Below, one piece after another: positions 19,826-27,423 of a DNA stretch of 64,000 nt. The stretch comes from Streptomyces mutabilis (GTDB lineage Bacteria; Actinomycetota; Actinomycetes; Streptomycetales; Streptomycetaceae). Where the stretch lies: NCBI RefSeq assembly GCF_014649815.1, contig NZ_BMTT01000004.1:310001-374000 (forward strand), written 5' to 3'. How positions within the stretch are numbered: position 1 is the first letter of the stretch; the number at the start of each line of letters is the position of its first letter. The notes below the pieces were generated by a model, which saw only the letters and a program-made list of their open reading frames with translations, did no database searches and was not told where the DNA came from. Both the position numbers and the translations under genes were made by a program.

Positions 19826-20490
19826 CGGTGCTCGATGGCCGGGTCGGCTTCCGGGAGTACCTGGGGTACTGGGTCGGCACCCTGCCGGTCCGGGTACTCG
19901 GGGCGGCGGCGCTCGTGATGGCGTGGCGGCCGTGGGCGACGGTGAACGGCGCGCCGGACACGGTCGTGTTCGGGTGCGCGGTCGCCTTCGCGGTGTGGGC
20001 GGCGCCGTCGCTGGACCGGCGGCCGTCGTTGGAGTCCGTGCGGTGGTCCTACCGTCTGCTGCGGCACCGGACGACGGTGCTGGCGGGCGGTGTCGTGGTG
20101 ATCGCGGCGTCCGGCGATCCGGCCTGGTGGGAGCGCGCCTGCGTGATCGGGCTGCTGGTCGCCCACCTGGTGGCGAGTGAGACGTGGCCCTGGCGGTGGG
20201 GGCGCGGGGCCGCGCGCGCGTGGGCGGAGGCGGTCGCGGCCTGCGCGGGAGCGGGCGTCGTGGCGGTGGCCGCCGCGGTTCCGGTGAGCGGAGCCGGGTC
20301 CGGCCTCGGGCGAGTGATCGCCGCCGGGGTGGTGGTGGCCCTCGCGGTGGCCGTGGGCGTGCTGTTGCGCGCGCGGTGGCGCGGGGACGCTCCGGAAGCC
20401 CTTTTCCCGGTGCCCGAAAGGGCAACGGAATTTCCCGTACGACACCGGGAGGACCCGCTGCACGAGGGCGCCGGGGAAGCCGTCCCGTAG
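19822..20490 (+). CDS. Multi-spanning membrane protein, last gene of MoxR/DUF58 operon
   Basis: 222 aa from ATG 19822, which overlaps the DUF58 stop by four bases. Five or six hydrophobic segments between residues 20 and 190 (for example VLGAAALVMAW and RVIAAGVVVALAVAVGVLL), then a charged C-terminal tail. No family was recognised; it is presumably the membrane partner of the MoxR/DUF58/DUF4129 module. Confidence 0.8.
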   Translation: MTVLDGRVGFREYLGYWVGTLPVRVLGAAALVMAWRPWATVNGAPDTVVFGCAVAFAVWAAPSLDRRPSLESVRWSYRLLRHRTTVLAGGVVVIAASGDPAWWERACVIGLLVAHLVASETWPWRWGRGAARAWAEAVAACAGAGVVAVAAAVPVSGAGSGLGRVIAAGVVVALAVAVGVLLRARWRGDAPEALFPVPERATEFPVRHREDPLHEGAGEAVP

Positions 20491-20609
20491 TTCGGTCGCA
20501 CAACATTCACATCCCGTCAATTACCGTCCCGGTCTCTCATATGACGGCTGGTAGCGTGCCCGGCGCTTCACCCCACAGACCGAAGCAACCGATCTTTGGA
20601 CTTCCCTTC

Positions 20610-20842
20610 ATGACTGGAACGCCGGACGGAGCCTCCACCAACACGTTCACGCCGGGCGGACGGCGCCGGCACCGCAGGGTGAGACTGAGCCGCGTCGGCG
20701 CGCGACAGGCCCTCGTGCTCGCGATGGCCGTACCCGTGGCCTCCGCCACGCTGGCCGGAACCTCGGCCTTCGCCGCCGACGACAGCGGCCCGCGGCCGCA
20801 GGGCATCTCGGTCGAAGACGACGGCGCGGACGACTCGGAGCC
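20610..20842 (+). pseudogene. 5' remnant of a secreted-protein gene
   Basis: From ATG 20610 the frame gives a convincing signal peptide: MTGTPDGASTNTFTPGGRRR, then a hydrophobic VLAMAVPVASATLAGTSAFA ending at an AxA cleavage site, and an acidic start of a mature protein (DDSGPRPQGISVEDDGADDSE). After about 20842 the same frame is the antisense of an esterase gene, so the rest of this gene has been lost. The frame happens to continue as a chimeric ORF to 21275. The upstream 119 nt keep a plausible promoter (TAGCGT near 20550). Confidence 0.6.
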
Positions 20843-21126
20843 CCTGGTCAGAGCGCCGCCGTGGAGCCACACCAGGACCGGCGGGCGGGCGTCGTGGCTC
20901 GGGTCGGGGGTCAACCTGGCGACGACTGCCTCAACCTCGACGTCGACCGCCGGGTCGGAGAGGTACTGGGCGACAACCTCGGAGTACGGCGTTTCGGTGC
21001 CGTGGGGGAGCGGTCCGAAGGGGGTGCCACGTACGGGATGCCCCGGTACACGGCGACACCGTGCTCGTACCTGCCCCGTACCGCCCCGTGGGGCGTACGG
21101 ATCACGGGGTTCGTCCGGCCCGCCAT
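20838..21126 (-). pseudogene. 5' remnant of a carboxylesterase gene with frame damage and a micro-inversion
   Basis: Reading leftward from ATG 21124-21126: NPVIRTPHGAVRGRYEHGVAVYRGIPYVAPP is the N-terminus of type-B carboxylesterases. The frame then shifts: the DNA resumes in another frame as TPYSEVVAQYLSDPAV and later TPDPSHDARPPVLVWLHGGALTRGS. About 23 residues expected after APP are missing. The expected GDDCLNLDV block reads correctly only on the opposite strand, at 20915-20944, as if 30 bp had been inverted. Everything after GGALTRGS, including the catalytic triad, is gone, so the gene is non-functional. Confidence 0.75.
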
Positions 21127-21271
21127 CGCGCTCACCAGCCCTTCACCGCACTGTTGCACCGCTCATGTCAGAGCGCAGCGGACGTCGGCTCTGTTCCGGC
21201 CGACCTGCGCGGCGCCACTGGGGGACAATGGGAGACACGTCCGCCCGCACTGAGTCGCTGAGGAGGCCGTC

Positions 21272-21616
21272 GTGACCGTCGACCCGCGTCGCTCCAGCCC
21301 GACGACCGCACCCGTGAGGATCGCCGAGGCGGACGGGCACCACGCCGTCCTGACCTTCTCCGGCGACCTGGACGCTCCGGCGCTGCGCGTGCTGGAGGAG
21401 ATTCTGCTCGACCACCGCCTGCGCGAGCCGACCGCCTGGACGCTGGACATGACCGGCCTCCGCCACATCGACCTGGCCTGCGCCTACGCGCTGCTGCGCG
21501 CGGTCACCGAGACGCCGGAGCGGGAGATCGCGATCACCGTGCGCGGAGCCCGCCCCGCCGTGCACCGGACCTTGCGGCACGCGGGCGTGGACACCGTCGC
21601 CACCTTCGAGCGCTGA
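21272..21616 (+). CDS. STAS-domain protein (anti-sigma antagonist-like) lacking the phospho-Ser
   Basis: 114 aa from GTG 21272 behind GAGGAGG. The STAS fold is clear: HHAVLTFSGDLDAPALRVLEE, then WTLDMTGLRHIDLACAYALLRAV. SpoIIAA-type antagonists have a DSSGL phosphorylation site; here the equivalent segment is DLACAY with no Ser or Thr. It therefore probably cannot be switched by an anti-sigma kinase in the usual way. No anti-sigma gene is adjacent. Confidence 0.85.
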   Translation: MTVDPRRSSPTTAPVRIAEADGHHAVLTFSGDLDAPALRVLEEILLDHRLREPTAWTLDMTGLRHIDLACAYALLRAVTETPEREIAITVRGARPAVHRTLRHAGVDTVATFER

Positions 21617-21680
21617 CCCGCCGCCCTTCGGCGCCCTCTCTTCCCCGGTCTTCCCGCCGGGAAGCGGCGTACCTAGGATA

Positions 21681-21692
21681 GGAAGCGCTTTC
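21681..21692. promoter_or_regulatory. LacI-type operator over the lacI-family promoter
   Basis: GGAAGCGCTTTC is an 11/12-matched palindrome around a central AAGCGCTT, the shape of LacI/CcpA-family operators. TAGGAT 5 nt upstream could be a -10 box, which would place the operator on the transcription start. It is 40 nt before the LacI-family ATG, so autorepression is likely. Confidence 0.6.
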
Positions 21693-21731
21693 TGTCCCCG
21701 GGCCCGGACGGGCCGGAGAGGTGGTTGCCCG

Positions 21732-22796
21732 ATGGCCCGTACGGCGAGTGCGAGCACGTCGGCCGGGCCGACGCTGGCGGTGGTGGCCCGGGAAGCCGGG
21801 GTCTCGGTGCCGACCGCGTCCAAGGTCGTCAACGGACGGGAGGACGTGGCACCCGAGACCCGCCGGCGCGTGACGGAGGCGCTGGACCGGCTCGGCTACG
21901 TGCGTCGCCCGCGTTTCGACACCGCGCGGGCGCTCCGGCTGGTCGACCTCGTCGTGCACTCCCTGGACAGCTCCCGGTCGGGCGCGGTGCTGCGCGGGGT
22001 GGAGGAGGCGGCGTACGACGCGGGGCTGGAGGTGGTCGTCTCGGCGGGCCTGAACCGCCCCCGGCCCGGGGGCGAGGAACGGCCGCGACCGGCCCACGGC
22101 TGGCTGGACCGGCTCGTGGTGCGCGGCTCGTCCGGGGTGCTGTTCAACCGGGCCGAGCCGACCGCTCTCCAGTACGCGTGGCTGGAACAGCACCGCATCC
22201 CGTTCGTGATGATCGATCCGGCGGTGGAACCGCCGTCGGACGTGGTGTCGGTGGGTGCCGCCAACTGGCAGGGCGGGGTGACGGCGACCGAGCACCTGCT
22301 GCGCCTCGGCCACGAGCGGATCGCCGTCGTCGCCGGTCAGCGGCGCAGCCTCGGCAGCGGCGCACGGATCGCCGGCTACCGCTCCGCCCTGGCGTCGGCG
22401 GGGGTGCCCGACCGGCCCGAGTACGTCCGCCACGCCGGGTTCGACCGCGCTGCGGCCCGGCGGCGCACGCGGGAGCTGCTGGACCTGCCCGAGCCGCCGA
22501 CGGCCGTGTTCGTCTGCTCGGACGTGATGGCCCTCGGCGTGTACGAGGCGCTGGCCGAGCGGGGCCTGACGGTACCGGCCGACTTGAGCGTGGTCGGCTT
22601 CGACGACCTGCCCGAGGCCCGCTGGGCCACCCCGGCCCTGACCACGGTCCGCCAGCCGCTCTCGGAGATGGCGGCCACCGCCCTGCGCCTGCTGCTGCGC
22701 ATGATGGAGGGCCACCACCCGGAGAGCACGCGCACGGAACTGTCGACCCGCCTGGTGGAGCGCGCGAGCACCGCGCCGCCGCGCACCCGCCGGTGA
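21732..22796 (+). CDS. LacI family transcriptional regulator
   Basis: 354 aa. N-terminal headpiece LAVVAREAGVSVPTASKVVNGREDVAPETRRRV with hinge ALDRLGYVRRP, then a periplasmic-binding-like ligand domain (LVDLVVHSLDSSRSGAVLRG, MIDPAVEPPSDVVSVGAANWQGGVTATEHLL, FVCSDVMALGVYEALAERGL, VVGFDDLPEARWATPALTTV). Such regulators respond to sugars. The ATG follows GGAGAGG. No sugar-use gene is adjacent, so apart from its own operator the regulon is unknown. Confidence 0.93.
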   Translation: MARTASASTSAGPTLAVVAREAGVSVPTASKVVNGREDVAPETRRRVTEALDRLGYVRRPRFDTARALRLVDLVVHSLDSSRSGAVLRGVEEAAYDAGLEVVVSAGLNRPRPGGEERPRPAHGWLDRLVVRGSSGVLFNRAEPTALQYAWLEQHRIPFVMIDPAVEPPSDVVSVGAANWQGGVTATEHLLRLGHERIAVVAGQRRSLGSGARIAGYRSALASAGVPDRPEYVRHAGFDRAAARRRTRELLDLPEPPTAVFVCSDVMALGVYEALAERGLTVPADLSVVGFDDLPEARWATPALTTVRQPLSEMAATALRLLLRMMEGHHPESTRTELSTRLVERASTAPPRTRR

Positions 22797-22860
22797 CCTC
22801 GACCGCGGCGCCGACCGCACCTCCCGGGGGACCCGCGCCCTCGCGCCACCACTCCTCCCT

Positions 22861-22906
22861 ACTTGCCTGCTGGGAAAGTCAAGGGTAACTTTCCCAGCAG
22901 GAAAGT
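22861..22906. promoter_or_regulatory. Double palindromic operator upstream of the exporter operon
   Basis: Two 19-bp copies of ACTTnCC-N5-GGAAAGT: ACTTGCCTGCTGGGAAAGT (22861-22879) and ACTTTCCCAGCAGGAAAGT (22888-22906). They are in opposite orientation, so together they also form a 14-bp inverted repeat. Centres are 27 bp apart. They end 30 nt before the first gene of an operon that encodes a winged-helix regulator, the natural candidate for binding them. Confidence 0.7.
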
Positions 22907-22936
22907 GAAGTGGACACGGACAGGGAGGCGGTGGGC

Positions 22937-23443
22937 GTGAGCACACCGGTCGATGCCGAACAGGCGTGGAGGGACCTGCAGCGCATCCGGGTGCCGCAGG
23001 AGCGGGTGTACGACGAGGTCGAGCGGTCGGCCTCCGGCAGCCCCCGCACGACCCGCACCACGGCCGCGATCATGTGGGTCTTCCTGGTCTCCATGGGGCT
23101 GGACCTGCCCAAGTGGGGCGTCTGGCTGGCCCTCGCCGTGTATCTCGTGGCGCTGGGCACGCTGGCCCGGGCGCACCACCGCAGGAGCCGGGTGCGGCTG
23201 CACCACTCCCGCTGCGACTGGCGGATGCTGGCGGGCTTCGTCGCGGGTGCGGTGGTGACCTGCGCGACGATCGTGCTGTCCGGCCGTCTGGTCGAGCCGC
23301 TGGAGCCGATGACGGGCGCCCTGATCCAGGCCACCGTCTCGGCGGCCGTGTTCGTGCTGTTCACGGGACCGGTGAGCCGGTGGTCGACCGGGGCGTTGCG
23401 CGGCCGGAATGGACGGAAGACCTCCGAGGGGGCGGGCCGGTGA
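22937..23443 (+). CDS. Three-TM membrane protein, first gene of an ABC exporter operon
   Basis: 168 aa from GTG 22937, which has GGGAGG about 8 nt upstream; an in-frame GTG at 22910 lies against the operator and lacks a site. Residues 45-75 form two membrane segments (IMWVFLVSMGLDLPKWGVWLALAVY), a basic HHRRSRVRLHH loop follows, then two more hydrophobic stretches (GFVAGAVVTCATIVL and ATVSAAVFVLFTG). I do not recognise the family. The stop overlaps the regulator start by four bases. Confidence 0.8.
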   Translation: MSTPVDAEQAWRDLQRIRVPQERVYDEVERSASGSPRTTRTTAAIMWVFLVSMGLDLPKWGVWLALAVYLVALGTLARAHHRRSRVRLHHSRCDWRMLAGFVAGAVVTCATIVLSGRLVEPLEPMTGALIQATVSAAVFVLFTGPVSRWSTGALRGRNGRKTSEGAGR

Positions 23444-23790
23444 GCACTCCCTCGGGGTTCGACGAGCTGATCCACCCCGCCACCCGGCTGTCGGTGGTCG
23501 CGCTGCTCGCCGCCACCGAATGGGCGGACTTCGCGTTCGTCCGCGACAGCCTCTCGCTCAGCGACTCCGCGCTCTCGAAGCAGCTCCACACGCTGGAGGA
23601 GGCCGGATACCTGGAGCTGCGCAAGGAGGGCGCCGGGCGCAAGCGGCGCACCAAAGTGCGGTTGACGGACCGCGGGCGTGCCGCCTTCGACGGGCACGTG
23701 GCGGCACTCCGGGCGATCGTCGAGGGCGCCGGCCCTCCGGCGGCGGCCGGCCGGTCGGCGCCGCATCACTCGACGGAGGCCGCACGATGA
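23440..23790 (+). CDS. Winged-helix transcriptional regulator (MarR/ArsR-like)
   Basis: 116 aa from GTG 23440. The winged-helix DNA-binding domain is plain: DELIHPATRLSVVALLAATEWADFAF, then LSLSDSALSKQLHTLEEAGYLELRKEGAGRKRRTKVRLTDRGRAAF, as in the DUF2087/transcriptional regulator PF13601 group. Four-base overlaps on both sides place it in the exporter operon. It probably represses through the two ACTTnCC-N5-GGAAAGT sites upstream. Confidence 0.87.
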   Translation: MSTPSGFDELIHPATRLSVVALLAATEWADFAFVRDSLSLSDSALSKQLHTLEEAGYLELRKEGAGRKRRTKVRLTDRGRAAFDGHVAALRAIVEGAGPPAAAGRSAPHHSTEAAR

Positions 23791-24701
23791 CACCGACCCA
23801 CACCTCCGCCTCCGACGTCGTCGTCGAGGCCCGGGACGTGACGATGGCGTACGGGGACGTCGACGTCCTGCGCGGCGTCGACCTCGACATCCACCGCGGC
23901 GAGGTCTTCGCCCTGCTCGGGCCCAACGGCGCCGGGAAGACCACCACCGTCGAGATCCTGGAGGGCTTCCGGCGGCGCTCGGCCGGCGACGTCCGCGTGC
24001 TGGGCACCGACCCGGAACGGGGCGACGACGCCTGGCGCGGCCGGCTCGGACTGGTCCTGCAGTCCTGGCGGGACCATCCCCGCTGGCGGGTGGCCGAACT
24101 GCTCGCGCACTTCGCGGCGTACTACCCCGATCCGCGCGAACCGGCCGAGCTGCTGGCCCTGGTCGGGCTCACCGACCAGGCCGGCCGCCAGGTGAACCGG
24201 CTGTCCGGCGGCCAGCGACGCCGGCTGGACGTCGCGCTCGGCATCGTCGGCCGTCCCGAACTGCTCTTCCTGGACGAACCGACAACCGGCTTCGACCCCG
24301 AGGCCCGGCACGAGTTCCACCTCCTGGTCGAACGGCTGGCCCGCGAGGAGGGCGTCACCGTCCTGCTCACCACCCACGACCTGGTGGAGGCCGAACGGCT
24401 CGCCGACCGGATCGCCATGCTGGTCGGCGGCCGGATCCGCGCCCACGGCACCCCCGCCGAACTGGCCCGCCGGGCCGCCGCCCAGGCCGAGGTCCGCTGG
24501 ACGGCCGACGACGGGACGCCCCGGCGCGAACGCACCGGGGACCCCTCGCGGCTGGTCTGGGAACTCCACCGGGACGCGGACGGCCCGATCGCCGGCCTGG
24601 AGGTCCGCCGCCCGACCCTGGAGGACACCTACCTGCACATGGTCCACCGGGCGGCCGACGGGACCGACGCGACGGCGGACGGGGAGGCGCGGGCCGCGTG
24701 A
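23787..24701 (+). CDS. ABC exporter ATP-binding protein
   Basis: 304 aa. Walker A LLGPNGAGKTTTVEIL, Q-loop VLQSWRDH, signature LSGGQRRRLDVALGI, Walker B LLFLDEPTTGFDP and the H-loop LTTHD. A C-terminal domain after residue 225 ends with LEVRRPTLEDTYLHMV, as in drug and polyene exporter ATPases (DrrA-like). The ATG overlaps the regulator stop by four bases. It forms an ABC-2 transporter with the following permease. Confidence 0.93.
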   Translation: MTPTHTSASDVVVEARDVTMAYGDVDVLRGVDLDIHRGEVFALLGPNGAGKTTTVEILEGFRRRSAGDVRVLGTDPERGDDAWRGRLGLVLQSWRDHPRWRVAELLAHFAAYYPDPREPAELLALVGLTDQAGRQVNRLSGGQRRRLDVALGIVGRPELLFLDEPTTGFDPEARHEFHLLVERLAREEGVTVLLTTHDLVEAERLADRIAMLVGGRIRAHGTPAELARRAAAQAEVRWTADDGTPRRERTGDPSRLVWELHRDADGPIAGLEVRRPTLEDTYLHMVHRAADGTDATADGEARAA

Positions 24702-25564
24702 AGGGAACACACATGAGGCGTTACCGGCGTGCCGGTCTCCAGCGCGGCGGCATCGAGCTGCGTCAGCTGCTGCGCAATCCGAAGGAGCTGTCCGGCCATC
24801 TGACCAACGTGGCCGTCGCGCTGGCCCTCGCCGCCTACATCGGCGACGACGTGCCCGGCACCCAGACCCCGATGGCCCACCTGGTGCTGGCGGGCTTCGC
24901 CGCGTACCTGCTGTTCCAGATAGGGCTGGTCAACCTCCCGCAGATGCTGGTGACCGAGCGCGAGGAGGGCGCCCTGCTGCGGCTGCGCGCCACGCCCGGC
25001 GGGATACCGGCCTACCTGATCGCCAAGTGTGTGCTGGTGGTCGGCACGGCGGTCGGCACACTGGCGCTGCTCCTGCTGTCGGCGGCCGTGCTGGTGGACG
25101 GGCCGCTGCCGCACGGGCCGGGCGGCTGGCTGACGCTGCTGTGGGTCACCACACTGGGTCTGCTCGCCGTCGTTCCGCTGGGCGCGGCCATCGGCGCCGT
25201 GCTGCCCAACCCGCGCGAGGCGCTGGCGCTGATCATGCTGCCGACGATGGGGCTGCTGGTCACGTCGGGGGCGGTGTTCCCGATCACCTCGCTGCCCGTG
25301 CCGGTCCAGCAGGTGGCCTCCGTGTTTCCGCTCAAATGGATGGCGCAGGGCCTGCGTTCGGCACTCTTCCCGGACTCGGCACGGGCCGCCGAGGCGGCCG
25401 GCTCCTGGGAACTGCCCATGGTCGCCCTGGTCCTGACCGCCTGGGCAGTCCTCGGGTCCCTCCTCGCGGTCCCCCTCCTGCGCCGCGCCGCGCGCCGGGA
25501 GTCGGGCTCCCGCCTGAGCGCACGTCACCGGAAGGCGGCACAGAGCGGGGCGATGCCCGGCTAG
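24698..25564 (+). CDS. ABC-2 type permease
   Basis: 288 aa from GTG 24698 (four-base overlap with the ATPase); ATG 24713 behind AAGGGA is a real alternative and would shorten it by five residues. Six membrane segments: after ELRQLLRNPKE come NVAVALALAAYIGDD, GFAAYLLFQIGLVNLP, a long middle pair, LGLLAVVPLGAAIGAVLPNPREA and a final segment near the end. The motif TEREEGALLRLRATPGG is characteristic of ABC-2 exporters. Its stop overlaps the convergent ThuA gene's stop. Confidence 0.92.
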   Translation: MKGTHMRRYRRAGLQRGGIELRQLLRNPKELSGHLTNVAVALALAAYIGDDVPGTQTPMAHLVLAGFAAYLLFQIGLVNLPQMLVTEREEGALLRLRATPGGIPAYLIAKCVLVVGTAVGTLALLLLSAAVLVDGPLPHGPGGWLTLLWVTTLGLLAVVPLGAAIGAVLPNPREALALIMLPTMGLLVTSGAVFPITSLPVPVQQVASVFPLKWMAQGLRSALFPDSARAAEAAGSWELPMVALVLTAWAVLGSLLAVPLLRRAARRESGSRLSARHRKAAQSGAMPG

Positions 25565-26205
25565 TCCGTGCGTGCCGCCCACTGGACGCCGCCCCGCAGA
25601 TGGGCCTGGAAGTCCGGGTCCGCGTACGCCTCGGCGGCGTGGCCGAGGGCCGTGTAGAAGACGCGGCCCGCGCCCTGGGCGCGGCACCAGACGAGTGGAT
25701 GGTCCTCGCCCATGCCGCCGCCCTCGTAGGACGACTCGTCGGCGCGGGCGAGGACGCGGACCGAGCCCCGGGGGCTGGTGCGGAAGTCGTACCACTCGTC
25801 CGTGAAGTCCCAGACCGGCGGCAGGTCCCGGGTCGCCGGGTGGTCGCGGTCCTCGACGACCACCCGGCCCGGCTGGTAGGCGGGGTGTCGGTCGAAGCGG
25901 GCGCCGAGGAGTTCGCCGTAGAACGGCCAGTCGTACTCGGTGCAGGCCGCCGCGTGCACGCCGACGAAGCCGCCGCCGCCCTCGACGTGGGCGGCGAGCC
26001 GTTCGCGGCCGGCCGGGGTGAGCACCTCGCCGCTGGTGGAGAGGAAGACGACGGCGGCGTAGGAGGTGAGGGGGCGTTCGAGGGCGGTCGGGTCCTCGGT
26101 GGCGTCCACCGTGAAGTCTCCGAGGGCGCGCAGGGCAGCGATTCCGGCCGGGATGGAGTCGTGGCGGTAGTCGGTGGTGCGGGTGTAGACGAGGAGTCGG
26201 GGCAC
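25561..26205 (-). CDS. ThuA domain protein
   Basis: 214 aa from GTG 26203-26205 behind GGAGGA. The class I glutamine-amidotransferase-like ThuA fold: RLLVYTRTTDYRHDSIPAGIAAL, then AAVVFLSTSGEVLTPAGRERLAAHVEGGGGFVGVHAAACTEYDW, and GRVFYTALGHAAEAY near the end. ThuA proteins are linked to trehalose and other carbohydrate use, but their chemistry is unsettled. No sugar-transport partner lies beside it here. Confidence 0.9.
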   Translation of the reverse strand: MPRLLVYTRTTDYRHDSIPAGIAALRALGDFTVDATEDPTALERPLTSYAAVVFLSTSGEVLTPAGRERLAAHVEGGGGFVGVHAAACTEYDWPFYGELLGARFDRHPAYQPGRVVVEDRDHPATRDLPPVWDFTDEWYDFRTSPRGSVRVLARADESSYEGGGMGEDHPLVWCRAQGAGRVFYTALGHAAEAYADPDFQAHLRGGVQWAARTD

Positions 26206-26233
26206 GGTCGAAGTCCTCCGGTGCGGCCGGCGC

Positions 26234-26899
26234 TCAGCCGCCGATGTCCACGCTGTTGTCGGGTGCGCCGTCGCCGAACTCCGGCAGGTCACCGCGTTCC
26301 ACCGGGGTGGTGTCGGGGCGCGGTGAGGGGAGGGTGGCGGCAGCCTCGGCGGCGTCGGGGCGGTGGACGCCCCCGGCGGCGTCCCGCAGTACGGTGCGCG
26401 ACACCGCGTCCGTCTCGGCGGACAGCCGTACCGCGTACCCGTTCTTCGGCAGGACGTACTCGTGCCGCCCGCCCCCGGTGCGGTACAGCATCCCGGCGTC
26501 GAACTCGCACGTTGTCCGTTCGTCGCTCGTGTCACCCACCGGTCGGCTGCGGCAGGTGTCCTCGGTGATCGCGCCCCGCTCGACGGAGAGCCGGATCATG
26601 GCACCCGAGGCGGCCACGTAGGTGGCGGAGAAGCCGTCGTCACCGAGCACGCCGACGGACTGCGGGGCCAAGGGGAACTCGGGGACCCTCATGACGTGGA
26701 CCAGTTCGGGGTCCGCGCCCATCGCCTTCGCCCTGTTCTCGAGTTCGTCGGGGGTCAGGAAGACCTCCTCGGCCGCCTCGGAGGCGGCGGCGGCCGAAGC
26801 AGCGGCGGCGACCGGGTCTTCGGCCGGTTCCCCGGTACCGCACGCGGTGAGCAGCAGAGGGGTCAGCAACAGCGGCAGGACGCGCGCGCGACGATTCAT
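26234..26899 (-). CDS. Putative lipoprotein
   Basis: 221 aa from ATG 26897-26899. Signal sequence RRARVLPLLLTPLLLTACGTG with lipobox LTAC, so probably a membrane-anchored lipoprotein. An Ala/Glu linker leads to a mature domain with one Cys pair (DTCRSRPVGDTSDERTTCEF) likely to form a disulfide. No family was recognised. The frame is open upstream but without a site. The gap to the ThuA gene is 28 nt and holds that gene's ribosome-binding site, so co-transcription is likely. Confidence 0.8.
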   Translation of the reverse strand: MNRRARVLPLLLTPLLLTACGTGEPAEDPVAAAASAAAASEAAEEVFLTPDELENRAKAMGADPELVHVMRVPEFPLAPQSVGVLGDDGFSATYVAASGAMIRLSVERGAITEDTCRSRPVGDTSDERTTCEFDAGMLYRTGGGRHEYVLPKNGYAVRLSAETDAVSRTVLRDAAGGVHRPDAAEAAATLPSPRPDTTPVERGDLPEFGDGAPDNSVDIGG

Positions 26900-27009
26900 G
26901 GGCCCATCCTGCCGCACAGGTGTTCCGGGGCGGGGCGGTTTCGCGTGCGGTCCCGCCACGGCGGCTCACCGTGTCCGATTCCTTCAAGACGGGCCTCGGC
27001 CGCCCTGCC

Positions 27010-27015
27010 TACGGT
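27010..27015 (+). promoter_or_regulatory. Putative -10 box (TACGGT) for leaderless VOC gene
   Basis: TACGGT ends 6 nt before the ATG at 27022; there is no Shine-Dalgarno sequence, matching three other genes in this window with the same layout. Confidence 0.4.
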
Positions 27016-27021
27016 GACCGC

Positions 27022-27423
27022 ATGACCGCACGATTCAACGCCATCGGCCTCGTCGTCTCCGACATGGCCGCGTCCGTGACCTTCTACCGCCGGCTCGGTT
27101 TCGCCTTCCCCGAGGGCGCCGAGCACGGGCCGCACGCCGAGGCCGAGTTGCCGGGTGGGATCCGGCTGCTGCTCGACACCGAGGAGTCCGTCCGTTCCTT
27201 CACGCCCGGGTGGGAGCCGCCGGCCGGCGGCGGGCGGCACTCGCTCGCCCTGCTCTGTGACACGCCCGCGGAGGTCGACGCCTGCTACGAGGAGCTGACC
27301 GGCGCCGGCTGCCACGGCGAACGCAAGCCCTGGGACGCGCCCTGGGGACAGCGGTACGCCGTCGTCAACGACCCGGACGGGCACGGGGTCGATCTGTTCG
27401 CGCCGCTAGGGCCCGGCGAGTAG
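27022..27423 (+). CDS. VOC/glyoxalase-type protein
   Basis: 133 aa. One vicinal-oxygen-chelate domain: [23 protein letters not shown] opens the first beta-alpha-beta-beta-beta unit and [17 protein letters not shown] closes the second. Typical metal ligands (His, Glu) are only partly present: GHGVDLF has Asp where Glu is usual, so binding rather than catalysis, as in bleomycin-resistance-like proteins, is possible. It overlaps the convergent AraC gene by 18 bases at the 3' ends. Confidence 0.88.
   Translation: MTARFNAIGLVVSDMAASVTFYRRLGFAFPEGAEHGPHAEAELPGGIRLLLDTEESVRSFTPGWEPPAGGGRHSLALLCDTPAEVDACYEELTGAGCHGERKPWDAPWGQRYAVVNDPDGHGVDLFAPLGPGE

Noticed and set aside
20861-21253. Forward ORF starting MEPHQDRRAGVVARVGG as a real esterase gene
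   Set aside because: Only nine residues (GDDCLNLDV) match the family on this strand; both flanks match on the other strand, so the inversion explanation is better.
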